Below are positions 16,828-24,792 of a stretch of 64,000 nt of DNA, in pieces (position 1 is the first letter of the stretch; each line of letters starts with the position of its first letter). Made by a program: the position numbers and the translations under genes. The notes beneath the pieces are model-generated. The model made no database searches, was not told the origin of the DNA, and saw only the letters and a list, made by a program, of their open reading frames with translations. Origin of the DNA: JBBKXP01 sp038323615 (GTDB taxonomy: Bacteria > Pseudomonadota > Alphaproteobacteria > Rhodobacterales > Rhodobacteraceae); the NCBI GenBank assembly GCA_038323615.1, contig JBBQHC010000001.1, positions 1-64,000 on the forward strand, given 5' to 3'.

Positions 16828-18128
16828 CTGGCGGATGCCTCGAGGCCCCGATATTTCAGCCCCAACGTCACCCCACGCACCACGAAACTGAGCAGAAACG
16901 CCAGCCACAGCCCATGATTGCCGAACGCCGGCATCAGCGCGAACACTGCGATGAAATAAACCGCCGCCGACACCGCCATCATATTGCGCATGTCCGCCGT
17001 CCGGGTCGCGCCGATGAAGATCCCGTCGAGCATCCACGCCGCCGCCCCCAAGAGCGGCGCAAGCACCATGTAGGGCAAATAGATGCGGGCCACCTCGCGC
17101 ACGTCGGGGGCGGTCGTCATCAGGTCGATGACCACCCCGCCGGCCAGCAGAAACAGGACAGCCAGAAAGATGCCCACGATCAGCCCCCAGAAACTGGTCA
17201 GCACCGCCGCCCGGCGCGGCGCCGCCCGTTGCCGCGCGCCTAATGCCTGCCCGACCAGGGTTTCCGCCGAAAAGGCGAAACCATCCATCGCATAGGCGGT
17301 GATTTCCAGAAACAGCAGCAGAATGTGGTTGGCCGCCAGTTGCACGTCACCGAACCGCGCCCCGAAAAACAGGAACGACACGAAAACCGCCTGCAACATC
17401 AGGGATCGCAGAAGGATGTCGCCGTTGACGGATGCGAACCGGCGCAGTTTGGCGGGGTCCAGCAGCCGGGACAGATCGCGCCAACCCGGATCGCCGAACG
17501 CGCTGCGACAGAACCACAGCCCCAACGCCAACCCAGACCATTCCGCCAGAAACGTCGCAAACGCCACGCCCTGCACACCCCAACCCAGACCCAGCACGAA
17601 CCACAGATCCAGCGCGATATTGAGCCCGTTCATCCAAAGCTGAATGACCAGCACCGCTCGCGTGCGTTCCGCCGCGATCAGCCAGCCGGTCAGGGCGTAA
17701 AGCCCGATCAGCGCCGGGGCCGACCAGACCCGGATCGCCATGTAGTGCCGCGCCAGCCCTTCGACCTCGGCCGACGCCGGGGATAGCTGAAACGCAAAAT
17801 AAAACAGCGGCAGTTGCAGGGCGATAATCGCGACCCCCGCCACCGCCGCGATGCCCAGCGCCCGGATCAGGATCGCCGCGCCTTCGGCCCGGTCGCCCTG
17901 CCCCAACGCCTGCGACGCGAACCCCGTCGTGCCCATCCGCAGAAACCCGAAAACCCAATACAGCGCCGTCAGAATGATCGCACCGATCCCCACCGCCCCA
18001 ATCGGTGCGGCCAGCCCCATTTGGCCGACGACGGCGGTATCGACAGTTCCCAAAATCGGCACCGTCGCGTTCGACAGCACGATCGGGAGGGCGATGTGCA
18101 ACACGCGCCTGTGGGTCAGGTCAGCCAT
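16824..18128 (-). CDS. MATE-family multidrug/Na+ exporter
   Basis: 434-residue polytopic inner-membrane protein with about twelve helices and the two-fold MATE architecture. The first helix carries HIALPIVLSNATVPILGTVD, the family segment with the conserved Pro. The DinF-like subgroup is suggested by the length and by PIGAVGIGAIILTALYW followed by FGFLRMGTTGFASQALGQGD. It probably exports cationic drugs or metabolites in exchange for Na+ or H+. The gene overlaps the downstream thioesterase gene by eight bases and is convergent with pyrD, overlapping it by four. Substrate unknown. Confidence 0.92.
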   Translation of the reverse strand: MADLTHRRVLHIALPIVLSNATVPILGTVDTAVVGQMGLAAPIGAVGIGAIILTALYWVFGFLRMGTTGFASQALGQGDRAEGAAILIRALGIAAVAGVAIIALQLPLFYFAFQLSPASAEVEGLARHYMAIRVWSAPALIGLYALTGWLIAAERTRAVLVIQLWMNGLNIALDLWFVLGLGWGVQGVAFATFLAEWSGLALGLWFCRSAFGDPGWRDLSRLLDPAKLRRFASVNGDILLRSLMLQAVFVSFLFFGARFGDVQLAANHILLLFLEITAYAMDGFAFSAETLVGQALGARQRAAPRRAAVLTSFWGLIVGIFLAVLFLLAGGVVIDLMTTAPDVREVARIYLPYMVLAPLLGAAAWMLDGIFIGATRTADMRNMMAVSAAVYFIAVFALMPAFGNHGLWLAFLLSFVVRGVTLGLKYRGLEASAS

Positions 18129-18603
18129 CGCGGGCCGGCATCAGGAAGTGTCCAGTCGCCTGCGCGAACAGGCGGGCGCGGTTATCTTGCCACGCCTCGA
18201 CATGGACCGAGGCATAGCGCCGCCCAGAGCGGTTGATGCGGGCCCGCGCATAGGCGTCGCGCGGCAACCCGGTGCGCAGATAATCGACGGTAAAGTCGAT
18301 GGTTTTCGGCAGGCTGATCTTGCCAGCCTCGCCGCCGCCTTCCATCCCTTCCCAGACCGTTGCCCAGGAGAGTTCGATGATCGCCGCCACCTCGAGGAAA
18401 GCCGCCGTCGCCCCGCCATGCAACGCGGGCAGCATCGGGTTGCCGATCAGGGTGTCGTCATAGGGCAAAACGGCGGTCAATTCGTCGCCACGCCGATCAA
18501 AACGGATACCAAGAAACCGGATATAGGGGACGCCGCCGACCAAAGCCTCGAGTGCTGCATCGCGCCGTTGTTTGATGACCTGCACGGGTTCCGGGCGTTT
18601 CAC
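18121..18603 (-). CDS. PaaI-type hotdog thioesterase (second of a pair)
   Basis: 160-residue hotdog-fold protein. The long central helix and catalytic-site stretch is LPALHGGATAAFLEVAA, followed by strands IDFTVDYLRTGLPRDAYARA and RYASVHVEAWQD. The start is GTG at 18603, whose last two bases begin the TGA stop of the upstream thioesterase (GTGA), with AGGGG about nine bases upstream. The pair of adjacent, related hotdog genes suggests a gene duplication or a hetero-oligomer. Expected to hydrolyse an acyl-CoA; the substrate is not predictable. It overlaps the MATE gene by eight bases. Confidence 0.87.
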   Translation of the reverse strand: MKRPEPVQVIKQRRDAALEALVGGVPYIRFLGIRFDRRGDELTAVLPYDDTLIGNPMLPALHGGATAAFLEVAAIIELSWATVWEGMEGGGEAGKISLPKTIDFTVDYLRTGLPRDAYARARINRSGRRYASVHVEAWQDNRARLFAQATGHFLMPARDG

Positions 18604-19040
18604 AATGTCACCCCTTCGACGGTAAAGGCACCTGTTGCCGTCGCCACCGGGCGGGCCGTATCGTCGTCCAGCGCCACCGCACGGATGAAGGCGACGGAGC
18701 GTGTCACGTGGTAACATTCAGCCCGTGCAACGATCCGCTGCCCCGGCGTGGCCGGACGCATGTAGTCGATGCGCAGATCAAGGGTCGATGTGCCCTGTGG
18801 CCTCGACGGATGGGCCATGACGGCGGCCCCCGAACAGGTATCCATCAGCGCCGATACAGCGCCGCCGTGGATCACGCCGGTTTCGGGGTCGCCGACAAAC
18901 CGCGCGTCATAGTCCATCCCGATCTCGGCCGTCCCGTCGCCCACTGCGCTTAGCGCCATGCCCAACGCGCGGGCATGTGGCAGGGCGGCGATAAACTGTT
19001 TGGCCAGGCGTTCGCGGCGGGCGGTCATGTCGTCAGTCAT
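18600..19040 (-). CDS. PaaI-type hotdog thioesterase (first of a pair)
   Basis: 146-residue hotdog-fold protein of the PaaI group. GVIHGGAVSALMDTCSGAAV is the characteristic segment (the HGG with downstream Asp), and LDLRIDYMRPATPGQRIVAR and FIRAVALDDDTARPVA form the following strands. It likely cleaves short or aromatic acyl-CoAs and may relieve CoA trapping during the beta-oxidation encoded next door. It begins the minus-strand group thioesterase-thioesterase-MATE and diverges from the MerR gene at 19192, leaving about 150 bases for promoters. Confidence 0.9.
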   Translation of the reverse strand: MTDDMTARRERLAKQFIAALPHARALGMALSAVGDGTAEIGMDYDARFVGDPETGVIHGGAVSALMDTCSGAAVMAHPSRPQGTSTLDLRIDYMRPATPGQRIVARAECYHVTRSVAFIRAVALDDDTARPVATATGAFTVEGVTL

Positions 19041-19191
19041 CCAGGATCTCCGATTGTCGGGCGCAACTTGGCACGTGCGGCCACGAGGGCAAGGGCAAAC
19101 TGACCGGCCAGATGTGTGCCGTCAGCGCCATGCGGACGCCAGTTGCCCCGCAGCATCGCGCCCGTTAGACTTGGCCACAGGGAGGCCTGCA

Positions 19192-19560
19192 ATGTCCAAC
19201 GTCCGCCTATCTTTTAAAGAGATGTGCGCCAAGTTCGACGTGACCCCGCGCACCCTGCGCTATTACGAATACATCGAGCTTTTGACCCCCGAAAAAGAAG
19301 GGCGGGCGCGGTTTTACGGGCCGCGCGAACTGGCCCGGATGACGTTGATTTTACGCGGGCGGCGGTTCGGGTTTTCGCTGGAGGACATTCGCCAATGGCT
19401 GCTGATCTACGAAAAGGACGGGACCGTGCCACAGATGCGCCAATGGATCGTCCTTGCTGACAGCCAGCTGGCCGAATTGACCGAACAGCGCCGTCAACTG
19501 GACGAAACGATGGCCGAACTGCAAAAGCTGCGCGACGACACCGCCAAATCACTGGGTTAG
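19192..19560 (+). CDS. short MerR-family regulator, copy 1
   Basis: 122-residue MerR-type regulator: winged helix at residues 5-75 (SFKEMCAKFDVTPRTLRYYE, then GPRELARMTLILRGRRFGFS) and a dimerising coiled coil (LADSQLAELTEQRRQLDETM), without any effector domain or metal-binding cysteines. GGGAGG lies before the ATG at 19192. It is paralogous to the gene 138 bases downstream. In this bacterial family such regulators stand in front of acyl-CoA dehydrogenase genes, as LiuR does for branched-chain amino acid and acyl-CoA degradation, so control of the cluster 20115-26981 is likely. Confidence 0.92.
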   Translation: MSNVRLSFKEMCAKFDVTPRTLRYYEYIELLTPEKEGRARFYGPRELARMTLILRGRRFGFSLEDIRQWLLIYEKDGTVPQMRQWIVLADSQLAELTEQRRQLDETMAELQKLRDDTAKSLG

Positions 19561-19583
19561 ACCGCCCCCGATGCTGACCTTTG

Positions 19584-19601
19584 GTCATTCCGCCGAATGA
19601 C
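19584..19601. promoter_or_regulatory. 7-bp inverted repeat after merR copy 1
   Basis: GTCATTC and GAATGAC flank a 4-base CGCC spacer, 24 bases after the first merR stop. It could be a weak terminator or an operator. There is no T-run on either side. Confidence 0.4.
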
Positions 19602-19609
19602 GCCACGTT

Positions 19610-19625
19610 ACGTTTACGTAAACGT
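19610..19625. promoter_or_regulatory. 16-bp perfect palindrome, likely MerR operator
   Basis: The sequence ACGTTTACGTAAACGT is a perfect 16-bp palindrome 73 bases before the second merR start. ACGT-rich dyads of this form fit a dimeric MerR/LiuR-type regulator, so autoregulation and control of the downstream fad genes is likely. The assignment to a particular regulator is inference. Confidence 0.6.
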
Positions 19626-19697
19626 CATCTTGGGTTGTAAGGATGCGGGCGAAGTCGCAGGTAAATGGCATCACGCAACGGACAACCGGACAACATC

Positions 19698-20096
19698 ATG
19701 ACCGATACGACCATGACCATAAGCCAGATGTGCGCCGCTTTCGATGTGACGCCGCGCACCCTGCGCTTTTACGAAGCCAAGGAACTGCTGTCGCCGATCC
19801 GGCAGGGGCAACGCCGCCTGTTCACCAAACGCGACCGGGCGCGGCTGAAGCTGATCTTGCGGGGCAAACGGTTTGGCTTCGCGCTTGAAGAAATCCGCCA
19901 GCTGCTTGACCTGTATGACATGGGCGACAGCCAGCAAACACAACTGGCCAAAACCTACGAAACCGCCGAACGCCACCTTGCCGACATGCAATCGCAACGC
20001 GCCGAACTGGACGAGGCGATTGGCGAATTGCAGGTCCAAATGGCCTGGGGGGCGAAACAACTCGCCTCGTTGGGCAAATCAAAAACCGCCGCTTAG
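19698..20096 (+). CDS. short MerR-family regulator, copy 2
   Basis: 132-residue MerR-type regulator closely similar to copy 1: winged helix with QMCAAFDVTPRTLRFYEAKE and LKLILRGKRFGFALEEIRQL, then a coiled coil (ETAERHLADMQSQRAELDEA). No ligand-binding domain. The ATG at 19698 begins the family-typical N-terminus; an in-frame ATG at 19665 would add 11 residues and lacks a better ribosome-binding site. A perfect 16-bp palindrome lies 73 bases upstream. The acyl-CoA dehydrogenase gene starts 18 bases after the stop, so the regulator is the first gene of the fatty-acid oxidation operon. Confidence 0.92.
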   Translation: MTDTTMTISQMCAAFDVTPRTLRFYEAKELLSPIRQGQRRLFTKRDRARLKLILRGKRFGFALEEIRQLLDLYDMGDSQQTQLAKTYETAERHLADMQSQRAELDEAIGELQVQMAWGAKQLASLGKSKTAA

Positions 20097-20114
20097 GCCG
20101 ACAGGAGAGAGCAT

Positions 20115-21893
20115 ATGCCGACCTACACCGCCCCGACCAAAGACCTGCAATTCGTGCTGCAGGAGGTGCTGCAGGTCAGCGCGCAGGACACCCCCGGCTA
20201 CGCCGACCTTGACGCCGATTTCACCAGCGCCGTGCTGGAAGAGGCCGGCAAACTGGCGGTCGATGTGTTGGCGCCGCTGAACGTGGTCGGCGACACCGAA
20301 GGTTGCACGCTGGAAAACGGCGTTGTGCGCACCCCGACCGGGTTCAAAGAGGCCTATGCCAAGGTGCGCGAAGGCGGCTGGCCAGGCTTGGATTGCGATC
20401 CGGCCTATGGTGGTCAGGGCATCCCCTATGTGTTGCACACGGCGGTCGGTGAAATGTTCAGCGCAGCGAACATGGCGTTCCAGATGTATTCCGGGCTGAC
20501 CCACGGGGCAGTGTCCGCGATCAACATCCACGCCACCGACGATCAAAAGGCGACCTATCTGCCGAAAATGATCGAAGGCAAATGGACCGGCACGATGAAC
20601 CTGACCGAACCGCATTGCGGCACCGATCTGGGGCTGATGCGGACCAAGGCGGAACCCCAGGACGACGGCAGCTACAAGATCACCGGGCAGAAGATTTTCA
20701 TCTCGGCGGGCGAACATGACATGTCCGACAACATCATCCACCTCGTGCTGGGCAAGATCACCGGCGCGCCCGAAGGGATCAAGGGCGTGTCGCTGTTCAT
20801 CGTGCCCAAGTTTCTGGTCAATGATGACGGGTCGCTTGGCGACCGCAACGGCGTCACGGTCGGGTCGATCGAACACAAGATGGGGATCAACGGCAATTCG
20901 ACCTGCGTCCTGAACTATGACGGCGCGACGGGGTATTTGCTGGGGCAGGAACACAAGGGCATGCGGGCCATGTTCACAATGATGAACGAGGCGCGGCTGG
21001 CGGTGGGCTTGCAGGGTTACGCCCAAGCGGCGGTCGCCTATGAAAACGCGCTGGACTATGCCCGGACCCGGCTACAGGGCCGCGCCGTGACGGGCGACGA
21101 AAACCCTGATGGGCCCGCCGATCCGCTGATCGTGCATCCCGATATCCGGCGCAGCCTGATGGACCAGAAATCGTTCGTCGAAGGGGCGCGCGCACTGACC
21201 CTTTGGGGGGCACAACTGATTGATAAGGCGCATAAGTCTGATGATAAAGAGGCCGACGGACTGGTCTCGCTGATGATCCCGGTGATCAAGGGCTTCCAGA
21301 CCGACAAGGGGTTCGATGCGACGATCGCAGCGCAACAGATTTGGGGCGGGCACGGCTATATCGAAGAAAACGGGATGTCGCAGTTCGCCCGCGACGCCCG
21401 GATCGCGATGATCTACGAAGGTGCGAACGGGGTGCAGGCGCTCGATCTTGTGGGGCGCAAGCTGGGTCTGGACGGCGGCAAGCATGTGCTCGGGTTTTTT
21501 GAGATGATCAAGACATTCATCAAGGACAACGAAGGCAACGCGGCGCTGAAAACCGGCTTCCTCGATCCGCTAAAAGTCGCCAGTAAAGATTTACAGGCTG
21601 CGGGGATGTATTTCATGCAGAACGGGATGAAGAACCCCAACCACGCGCTGGCCGGATCGACCGATTTCCTGCACCTGATGGGGCATGTCTGCCTTGGGCT
21701 GATGTGGGCACGGATGGCGAAAGCGGCGATGGCGGCGCTGGACGGCGGCAGCACTGACAAGGATTTCTACCAATCCAAGATCGCGACCGGGCGCTACTAC
21801 ATGGCTCGCCAACTGCCCGCGACGGGAATGCATCTGGCACGGATCATGTCAGGGGCCGAACCTGTGATGGCGCTGGAGGCTGCAAACTTTTAG
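20115..21893 (+). CDS. acyl-CoA dehydrogenase (FadE-type, with C-terminal extension)
   Basis: 592-residue FAD enzyme that makes trans-2-enoyl-CoA from acyl-CoA, the first step of beta-oxidation. The core has YGGQGIPYVLHTAVGEMF, the flavin segment MNLTEPHCGTDLGLMRTKA, KIFISAGEHDMSDNIIHLVL, and YEGANGVQALDLVGRKL near the catalytic Glu. After about residue 460 comes the acyl-CoA dehydrogenase C-terminal domain found in this long subgroup. AGGAGAG precedes the ATG. It follows merR copy 2 by 18 bases and leads the series with GST, thiolase, cupin and FadJ. Chain-length preference is not predictable. Confidence 0.95.
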   Translation: MPTYTAPTKDLQFVLQEVLQVSAQDTPGYADLDADFTSAVLEEAGKLAVDVLAPLNVVGDTEGCTLENGVVRTPTGFKEAYAKVREGGWPGLDCDPAYGGQGIPYVLHTAVGEMFSAANMAFQMYSGLTHGAVSAINIHATDDQKATYLPKMIEGKWTGTMNLTEPHCGTDLGLMRTKAEPQDDGSYKITGQKIFISAGEHDMSDNIIHLVLGKITGAPEGIKGVSLFIVPKFLVNDDGSLGDRNGVTVGSIEHKMGINGNSTCVLNYDGATGYLLGQEHKGMRAMFTMMNEARLAVGLQGYAQAAVAYENALDYARTRLQGRAVTGDENPDGPADPLIVHPDIRRSLMDQKSFVEGARALTLWGAQLIDKAHKSDDKEADGLVSLMIPVIKGFQTDKGFDATIAAQQIWGGHGYIEENGMSQFARDARIAMIYEGANGVQALDLVGRKLGLDGGKHVLGFFEMIKTFIKDNEGNAALKTGFLDPLKVASKDLQAAGMYFMQNGMKNPNHALAGSTDFLHLMGHVCLGLMWARMAKAAMAALDGGSTDKDFYQSKIATGRYYMARQLPATGMHLARIMSGAEPVMALEAANF

Positions 21894-21932
21894 GGTGCGT
21901 GGGTCAAGACCCACCTTACGAGGATCATCACC

Positions 21933-22145
21933 ATGCCCAAACGCCTGCGCCTGACCCGCCGTTTCCCGGTCGCGATGACCGAAGATGGCTATCGCCGTCT
22001 GAAACGGTTCAGCAAAGAGGCCGGGCTGGACGAGGGCGAGGCGCTGTCGTTTCTGTTCGAAAACTTCGACAGCGTCATCAACGCCGACACCTTTGGCCAC
22101 CGATTGCGCCTTTTCAACGCGGAACTGGAGGATCGCAAAAAGTAA
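21933..22145 (+). CDS. conserved small protein of unknown function
   Basis: 70 residues, basic at the start (PKRLRLTRRFPVAMTEDGYR) and acidic in the middle, all predicted helical, no signal peptide or membrane helix. The stretch TEDGYRRLKRFSKEAGLDEG resembles the ribbon-helix-helix or CopG-like pattern in which a short strand (FPVAMTED) is followed by two helices, so a small DNA-binding role is possible but not shown. AGGA lies about ten bases upstream of the ATG. It sits 39 bases after the acyl-CoA dehydrogenase gene and is probably in the same transcript. A pair of inward-facing repeats follows it. Confidence 0.65.
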   Translation: MPKRLRLTRRFPVAMTEDGYRRLKRFSKEAGLDEGEALSFLFENFDSVINADTFGHRLRLFNAELEDRKK

Positions 22146-22167
22146 GCGACGCGCGGGCGGAAATTGC

Positions 22168-22203
22168 GGACCCTCCGGGGGGAATTTTTATTGCAAAGTG
22201 AAT
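22168..22203 (-). repeat. intergenic repeat family, copy 1 (inverted)
   Basis: 36-base element read on the minus strand: starts ATTCACTTTGCAATAA and ends with the GC-rich part CCCCCCGGAGGGTCC. It is inverted relative to copy 2, from which it is separated by 137 bases. Copies 2, 3 and 4 are at 22341, 27024 and 63363. Confidence 0.8.
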
Positions 22204-22340
22204 GCGGGATTGATCCACCCCGCCCCTGACATTTTCGAAAAGGTCGGGGCAGGGTTTCACTTCGCAGGGCCTTGGGTTCTCCAACCTGTACCTTGGGTTC
22301 AGATTGACGCGACACGGGTTAAGATCGGGTGAACGCCCCT

Positions 22341-22373
22341 GTTCACTTTGCAATAACAACTCCCGGGGGGTCC
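22341..22373 (+). repeat. intergenic repeat family, copy 2
   Basis: 33 bases: GTTCACTTTGCAATAACAAC followed by TCCCGGGGGGTCC. It is followed by another GC-rich inverted repeat (GGGGGT...ACCCCC, 22375-22411) and by the GST gene at 22432. Confidence 0.82.
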
Positions 22374-22431
22374 GGGGGTCGGTAAACCCCCGGTGGCCTG
22401 CCACGGGGGTTACGTCTGAAATGGAGAGACT

Positions 22432-23094
22432 ATGACCATCACACTGCATTGCTTCGGCGAAAGCGGCAACGCCTACAAGGCGGCGCTGACCCTGACACTG
22501 GCAGGTGAAACCTGGCAGCCGGAATTCGTGGACTTTTTCAACGGTGCCACCCGCACCCCCGAATTCCGTGCCCTGAACGTCATGGGCGAGGTGCCTGTGA
22601 TGGTTGATGGCGACCTGATCCTGACCCAGTCAGGGGTGATCCAGGACTATATCAGTTCGAAAACCGGCAAGCTGGGCGGCCGGTCGGCGGCGGAGCGGCG
22701 CGAGGTGCTGCGTTGGATGTTCTTTGACAATCACAAGGTCTCCGGCGTCGCCGGGGTTCTGCGATTCAACATGAATTTCCTGCCCGAGGCCAAGCGCAAT
22801 GCCGACATCAACGGTTTTCTCGCAATGCGTCTGGCCAGCGCGCTCAAGATCATCGAAACCCACCTTGCGGGCCGTCTCTGGCTGGCGGGCGAGGATATCA
22901 CCATCGCCGATATCGCGTGCGCCGGATATCTGTTTTATCCCGAACCCTTCACGTTCGACCGCGCCAATTATCCCAATATCGACCGCTGGCTTGACCGGAT
23001 TGCCGCCCAGCCGGGCTGGCAAGCCCCATATGACATTTTGCCCGGGTCGCCCGCCGACCGGGCGCAAAATAAAAAATCCGCGGACCGCACCTAA
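22432..23094 (+). CDS. glutathione S-transferase family protein
   Basis: 220-residue two-domain GST. The N-terminal thioredoxin-like domain has LHCFGESGNAYKAALTLTLA with a Ser in the usual catalytic position, the cis-Pro segment GEVPVMVDGDLILTQSGVIQ (residues 45-65) and the glutathione-contacting Gln-Ser pair. The C-terminal all-helical domain includes LWLAGEDITIADIACAGYL with the N-capping box. The substrate may be an electrophilic intermediate of the acyl-CoA pathway; its position between acyl-CoA dehydrogenase and thiolase supports this only by context. The start has GGAGAG eight bases upstream. The thiolase gene follows after 10 bases. Confidence 0.92.
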   Translation: MTITLHCFGESGNAYKAALTLTLAGETWQPEFVDFFNGATRTPEFRALNVMGEVPVMVDGDLILTQSGVIQDYISSKTGKLGGRSAAERREVLRWMFFDNHKVSGVAGVLRFNMNFLPEAKRNADINGFLAMRLASALKIIETHLAGRLWLAGEDITIADIACAGYLFYPEPFTFDRANYPNIDRWLDRIAAQPGWQAPYDILPGSPADRAQNKKSADRT

Positions 23095-23104
23095 GGAGAA
23101 GAAC

Positions 23105-24319
23105 ATGACCGAACACGCCTATATCTACGACGCCGTCCGCACCCCGCGCGGCAAAGGCCGCGCCGATGGTTCGCTGCACGAGGTGACCTCGGTCCGCCTG
23201 TCGTCGCAGATTCTGAACGCCCTGAAATCGCGCAACCATCTGGACGGTCACGCCGTCGAAGACGTGATCTGGGGCAACGTCACCCAAGTTGGCGAGCAGG
23301 GCGGCTGTCTCGCCCGCACCGCCGTTCTGGCGAGCGATCTTGACCAATCGATTCCCGGCCTCGCGATCAACCGCTTTTGCGCCTCGGGCATGGAGGCGGT
23401 CAATCTGGCCGCCAATCAGGTCGCGGGTGGCGCCGGTGACGCCTATATCGCCGGCGGCGTCGAAATGATGGGCCGGGTCCCGATGGGCAGCGACGGGGCG
23501 GCGATTGCCGTTGATCCGTCTGTCGCGATGGATACCTATTTCGTGCCCCAGGGGATCAGCGCCGACATCATCGCCACCGAATACGGGTTTACCCGCGATC
23601 AGGCCGATGCCCTCGCCGTCGCCAGCCAGCAACGCGCCAAGGCGGCATGGGATGACAAGCGGTTTGCGAAATCGATGATCACGGTGCGCGACCAGAACGG
23701 TTTGGCGATTCTGGACCACGACGAATACATGCGCCCGCAGACCGACATGCAGTCGCTTGGCGCACTGAACCCGGCCTTTCAGGCGATGGGCGAGGTGATG
23801 CCCGGTTTCGACAAGGTCGCCCTGATGAAATATCCGCATCTGGAGCGGATCAATCACATCCACCACGCGGGCAATTCGTCCGGTATCGTCGACGGGTCCG
23901 CCGGTGTGCTGGTCGGCAACAAGGCATTTGGCGAAAAATGGGGCCTGACCCCGCGCGCCCGGATCCGAGCCACCGCCAAGATCGGCACCGATCCGACGAT
24001 CATGCTGACCGGTCCGGTGCCGGTGACCGAAAAGATCCTGCGCGACAGCGGCATGGCGATCAGCGACATCGACCTGTTCGAGGTGAACGAGGCCTTTGCG
24101 TCCGTCGTCCTGCGCTTCATGCAGGCCTTCGACGTGGATCATGACAAGGTCAACGTCAACGGCGGCTCGATCGCGATGGGCCACCCGCTGGGCGCCACGG
24201 GCGCGATCATCATCGGCACGTTGCTGGACGAGCTGGAGCGTTCGGGTAAAGGCGTTGGCCTTGCGACCCTTTGTATCGCCTCCGGTATGGGTGCCGCGAC
24301 GATCATCGAAAGGGTGTAG
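23105..24319 (+). CDS. acetyl-CoA C-acetyltransferase / 3-ketoacyl-CoA thiolase (FadA-type)
   Basis: 404-residue thiolase catalysing the last step of beta-oxidation. The nucleophilic Cys is in INRFCASGMEAVNLAAN (near residue 93), the second catalytic residue His in VNEAFASVVLRF and VNVNGGSIAMGHPLGATGA, and the base Cys in LATLCIASGMGAATIIE. The start at 23105 is preceded by AAGGAGAAG. The downstream cupin gene starts two bases after the stop. Together with FadE and FadJ in the same operon it completes a beta-oxidation cycle. Confidence 0.96.
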   Translation: MTEHAYIYDAVRTPRGKGRADGSLHEVTSVRLSSQILNALKSRNHLDGHAVEDVIWGNVTQVGEQGGCLARTAVLASDLDQSIPGLAINRFCASGMEAVNLAANQVAGGAGDAYIAGGVEMMGRVPMGSDGAAIAVDPSVAMDTYFVPQGISADIIATEYGFTRDQADALAVASQQRAKAAWDDKRFAKSMITVRDQNGLAILDHDEYMRPQTDMQSLGALNPAFQAMGEVMPGFDKVALMKYPHLERINHIHHAGNSSGIVDGSAGVLVGNKAFGEKWGLTPRARIRATAKIGTDPTIMLTGPVPVTEKILRDSGMAISDIDLFEVNEAFASVVLRFMQAFDVDHDKVNVNGGSIAMGHPLGATGAIIIGTLLDELERSGKGVGLATLCIASGMGAATIIERV

Positions 24320-24321
24320 CC

Positions 24322-24792
24322 TTGGCGATCTTTCGCAAAGACACCGTGCCACTGACGGACGGCGAATCCAACTATCCCGATCCCTACAATCTGGGATCGG
24401 GAAACCTGTCATATCGGCACCTGACCGACGCGGGCGGTCTGACGCAGTTTGGTCTGGCGCTCGAAACGCTGCATCCCGGCGGGCAATCCTCGCAGATTCA
24501 TTGGGAAGAACACGAGGACGAGTTCCTTTATATGCTCGAAGGCAGTCTGACCGTGATCGAGGACGGCGTGAAAACTGTCATCGGTCCGGGTGACACCTGC
24601 TGTTGGAAGGCCGGGGTGCAAGTCGCCCACACATTGCGCAATGAAACTGACGCCCCTGTCGTCTACCTGATCGCCGGGTCCCGCCAGCCCGACAACATCT
24701 GCCACTATCCTGGCCTCGACCTGCTGGCCACGCCTCAAGGTTACACACATCTCGACGGCACCCCCTATCCCCGGAGAACTGAAAACAAATGA
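24322..24792 (+). CDS. cupin-domain protein inside the beta-oxidation operon
   Basis: 156-residue single cupin. The metal-binding cupin motif 1 is present (SQIHWEEHEDEFLYMLEGSL, with His, Glu and His-like spacing) and motif 2 is PGDTCCWKAGVQVAHTLRNE. It may bind a metal and a small molecule and act as an isomerase or a sensor; its role beside thiolase is unknown. The start is TTG at 24322, two bases after the thiolase stop with AGGG upstream; no ATG is available in the right place. It overlaps the FadJ gene by four bases (ATGA), so its translation is coupled to both neighbours. Confidence 0.83.
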   Translation: MAIFRKDTVPLTDGESNYPDPYNLGSGNLSYRHLTDAGGLTQFGLALETLHPGGQSSQIHWEEHEDEFLYMLEGSLTVIEDGVKTVIGPGDTCCWKAGVQVAHTLRNETDAPVVYLIAGSRQPDNICHYPGLDLLATPQGYTHLDGTPYPRRTENK

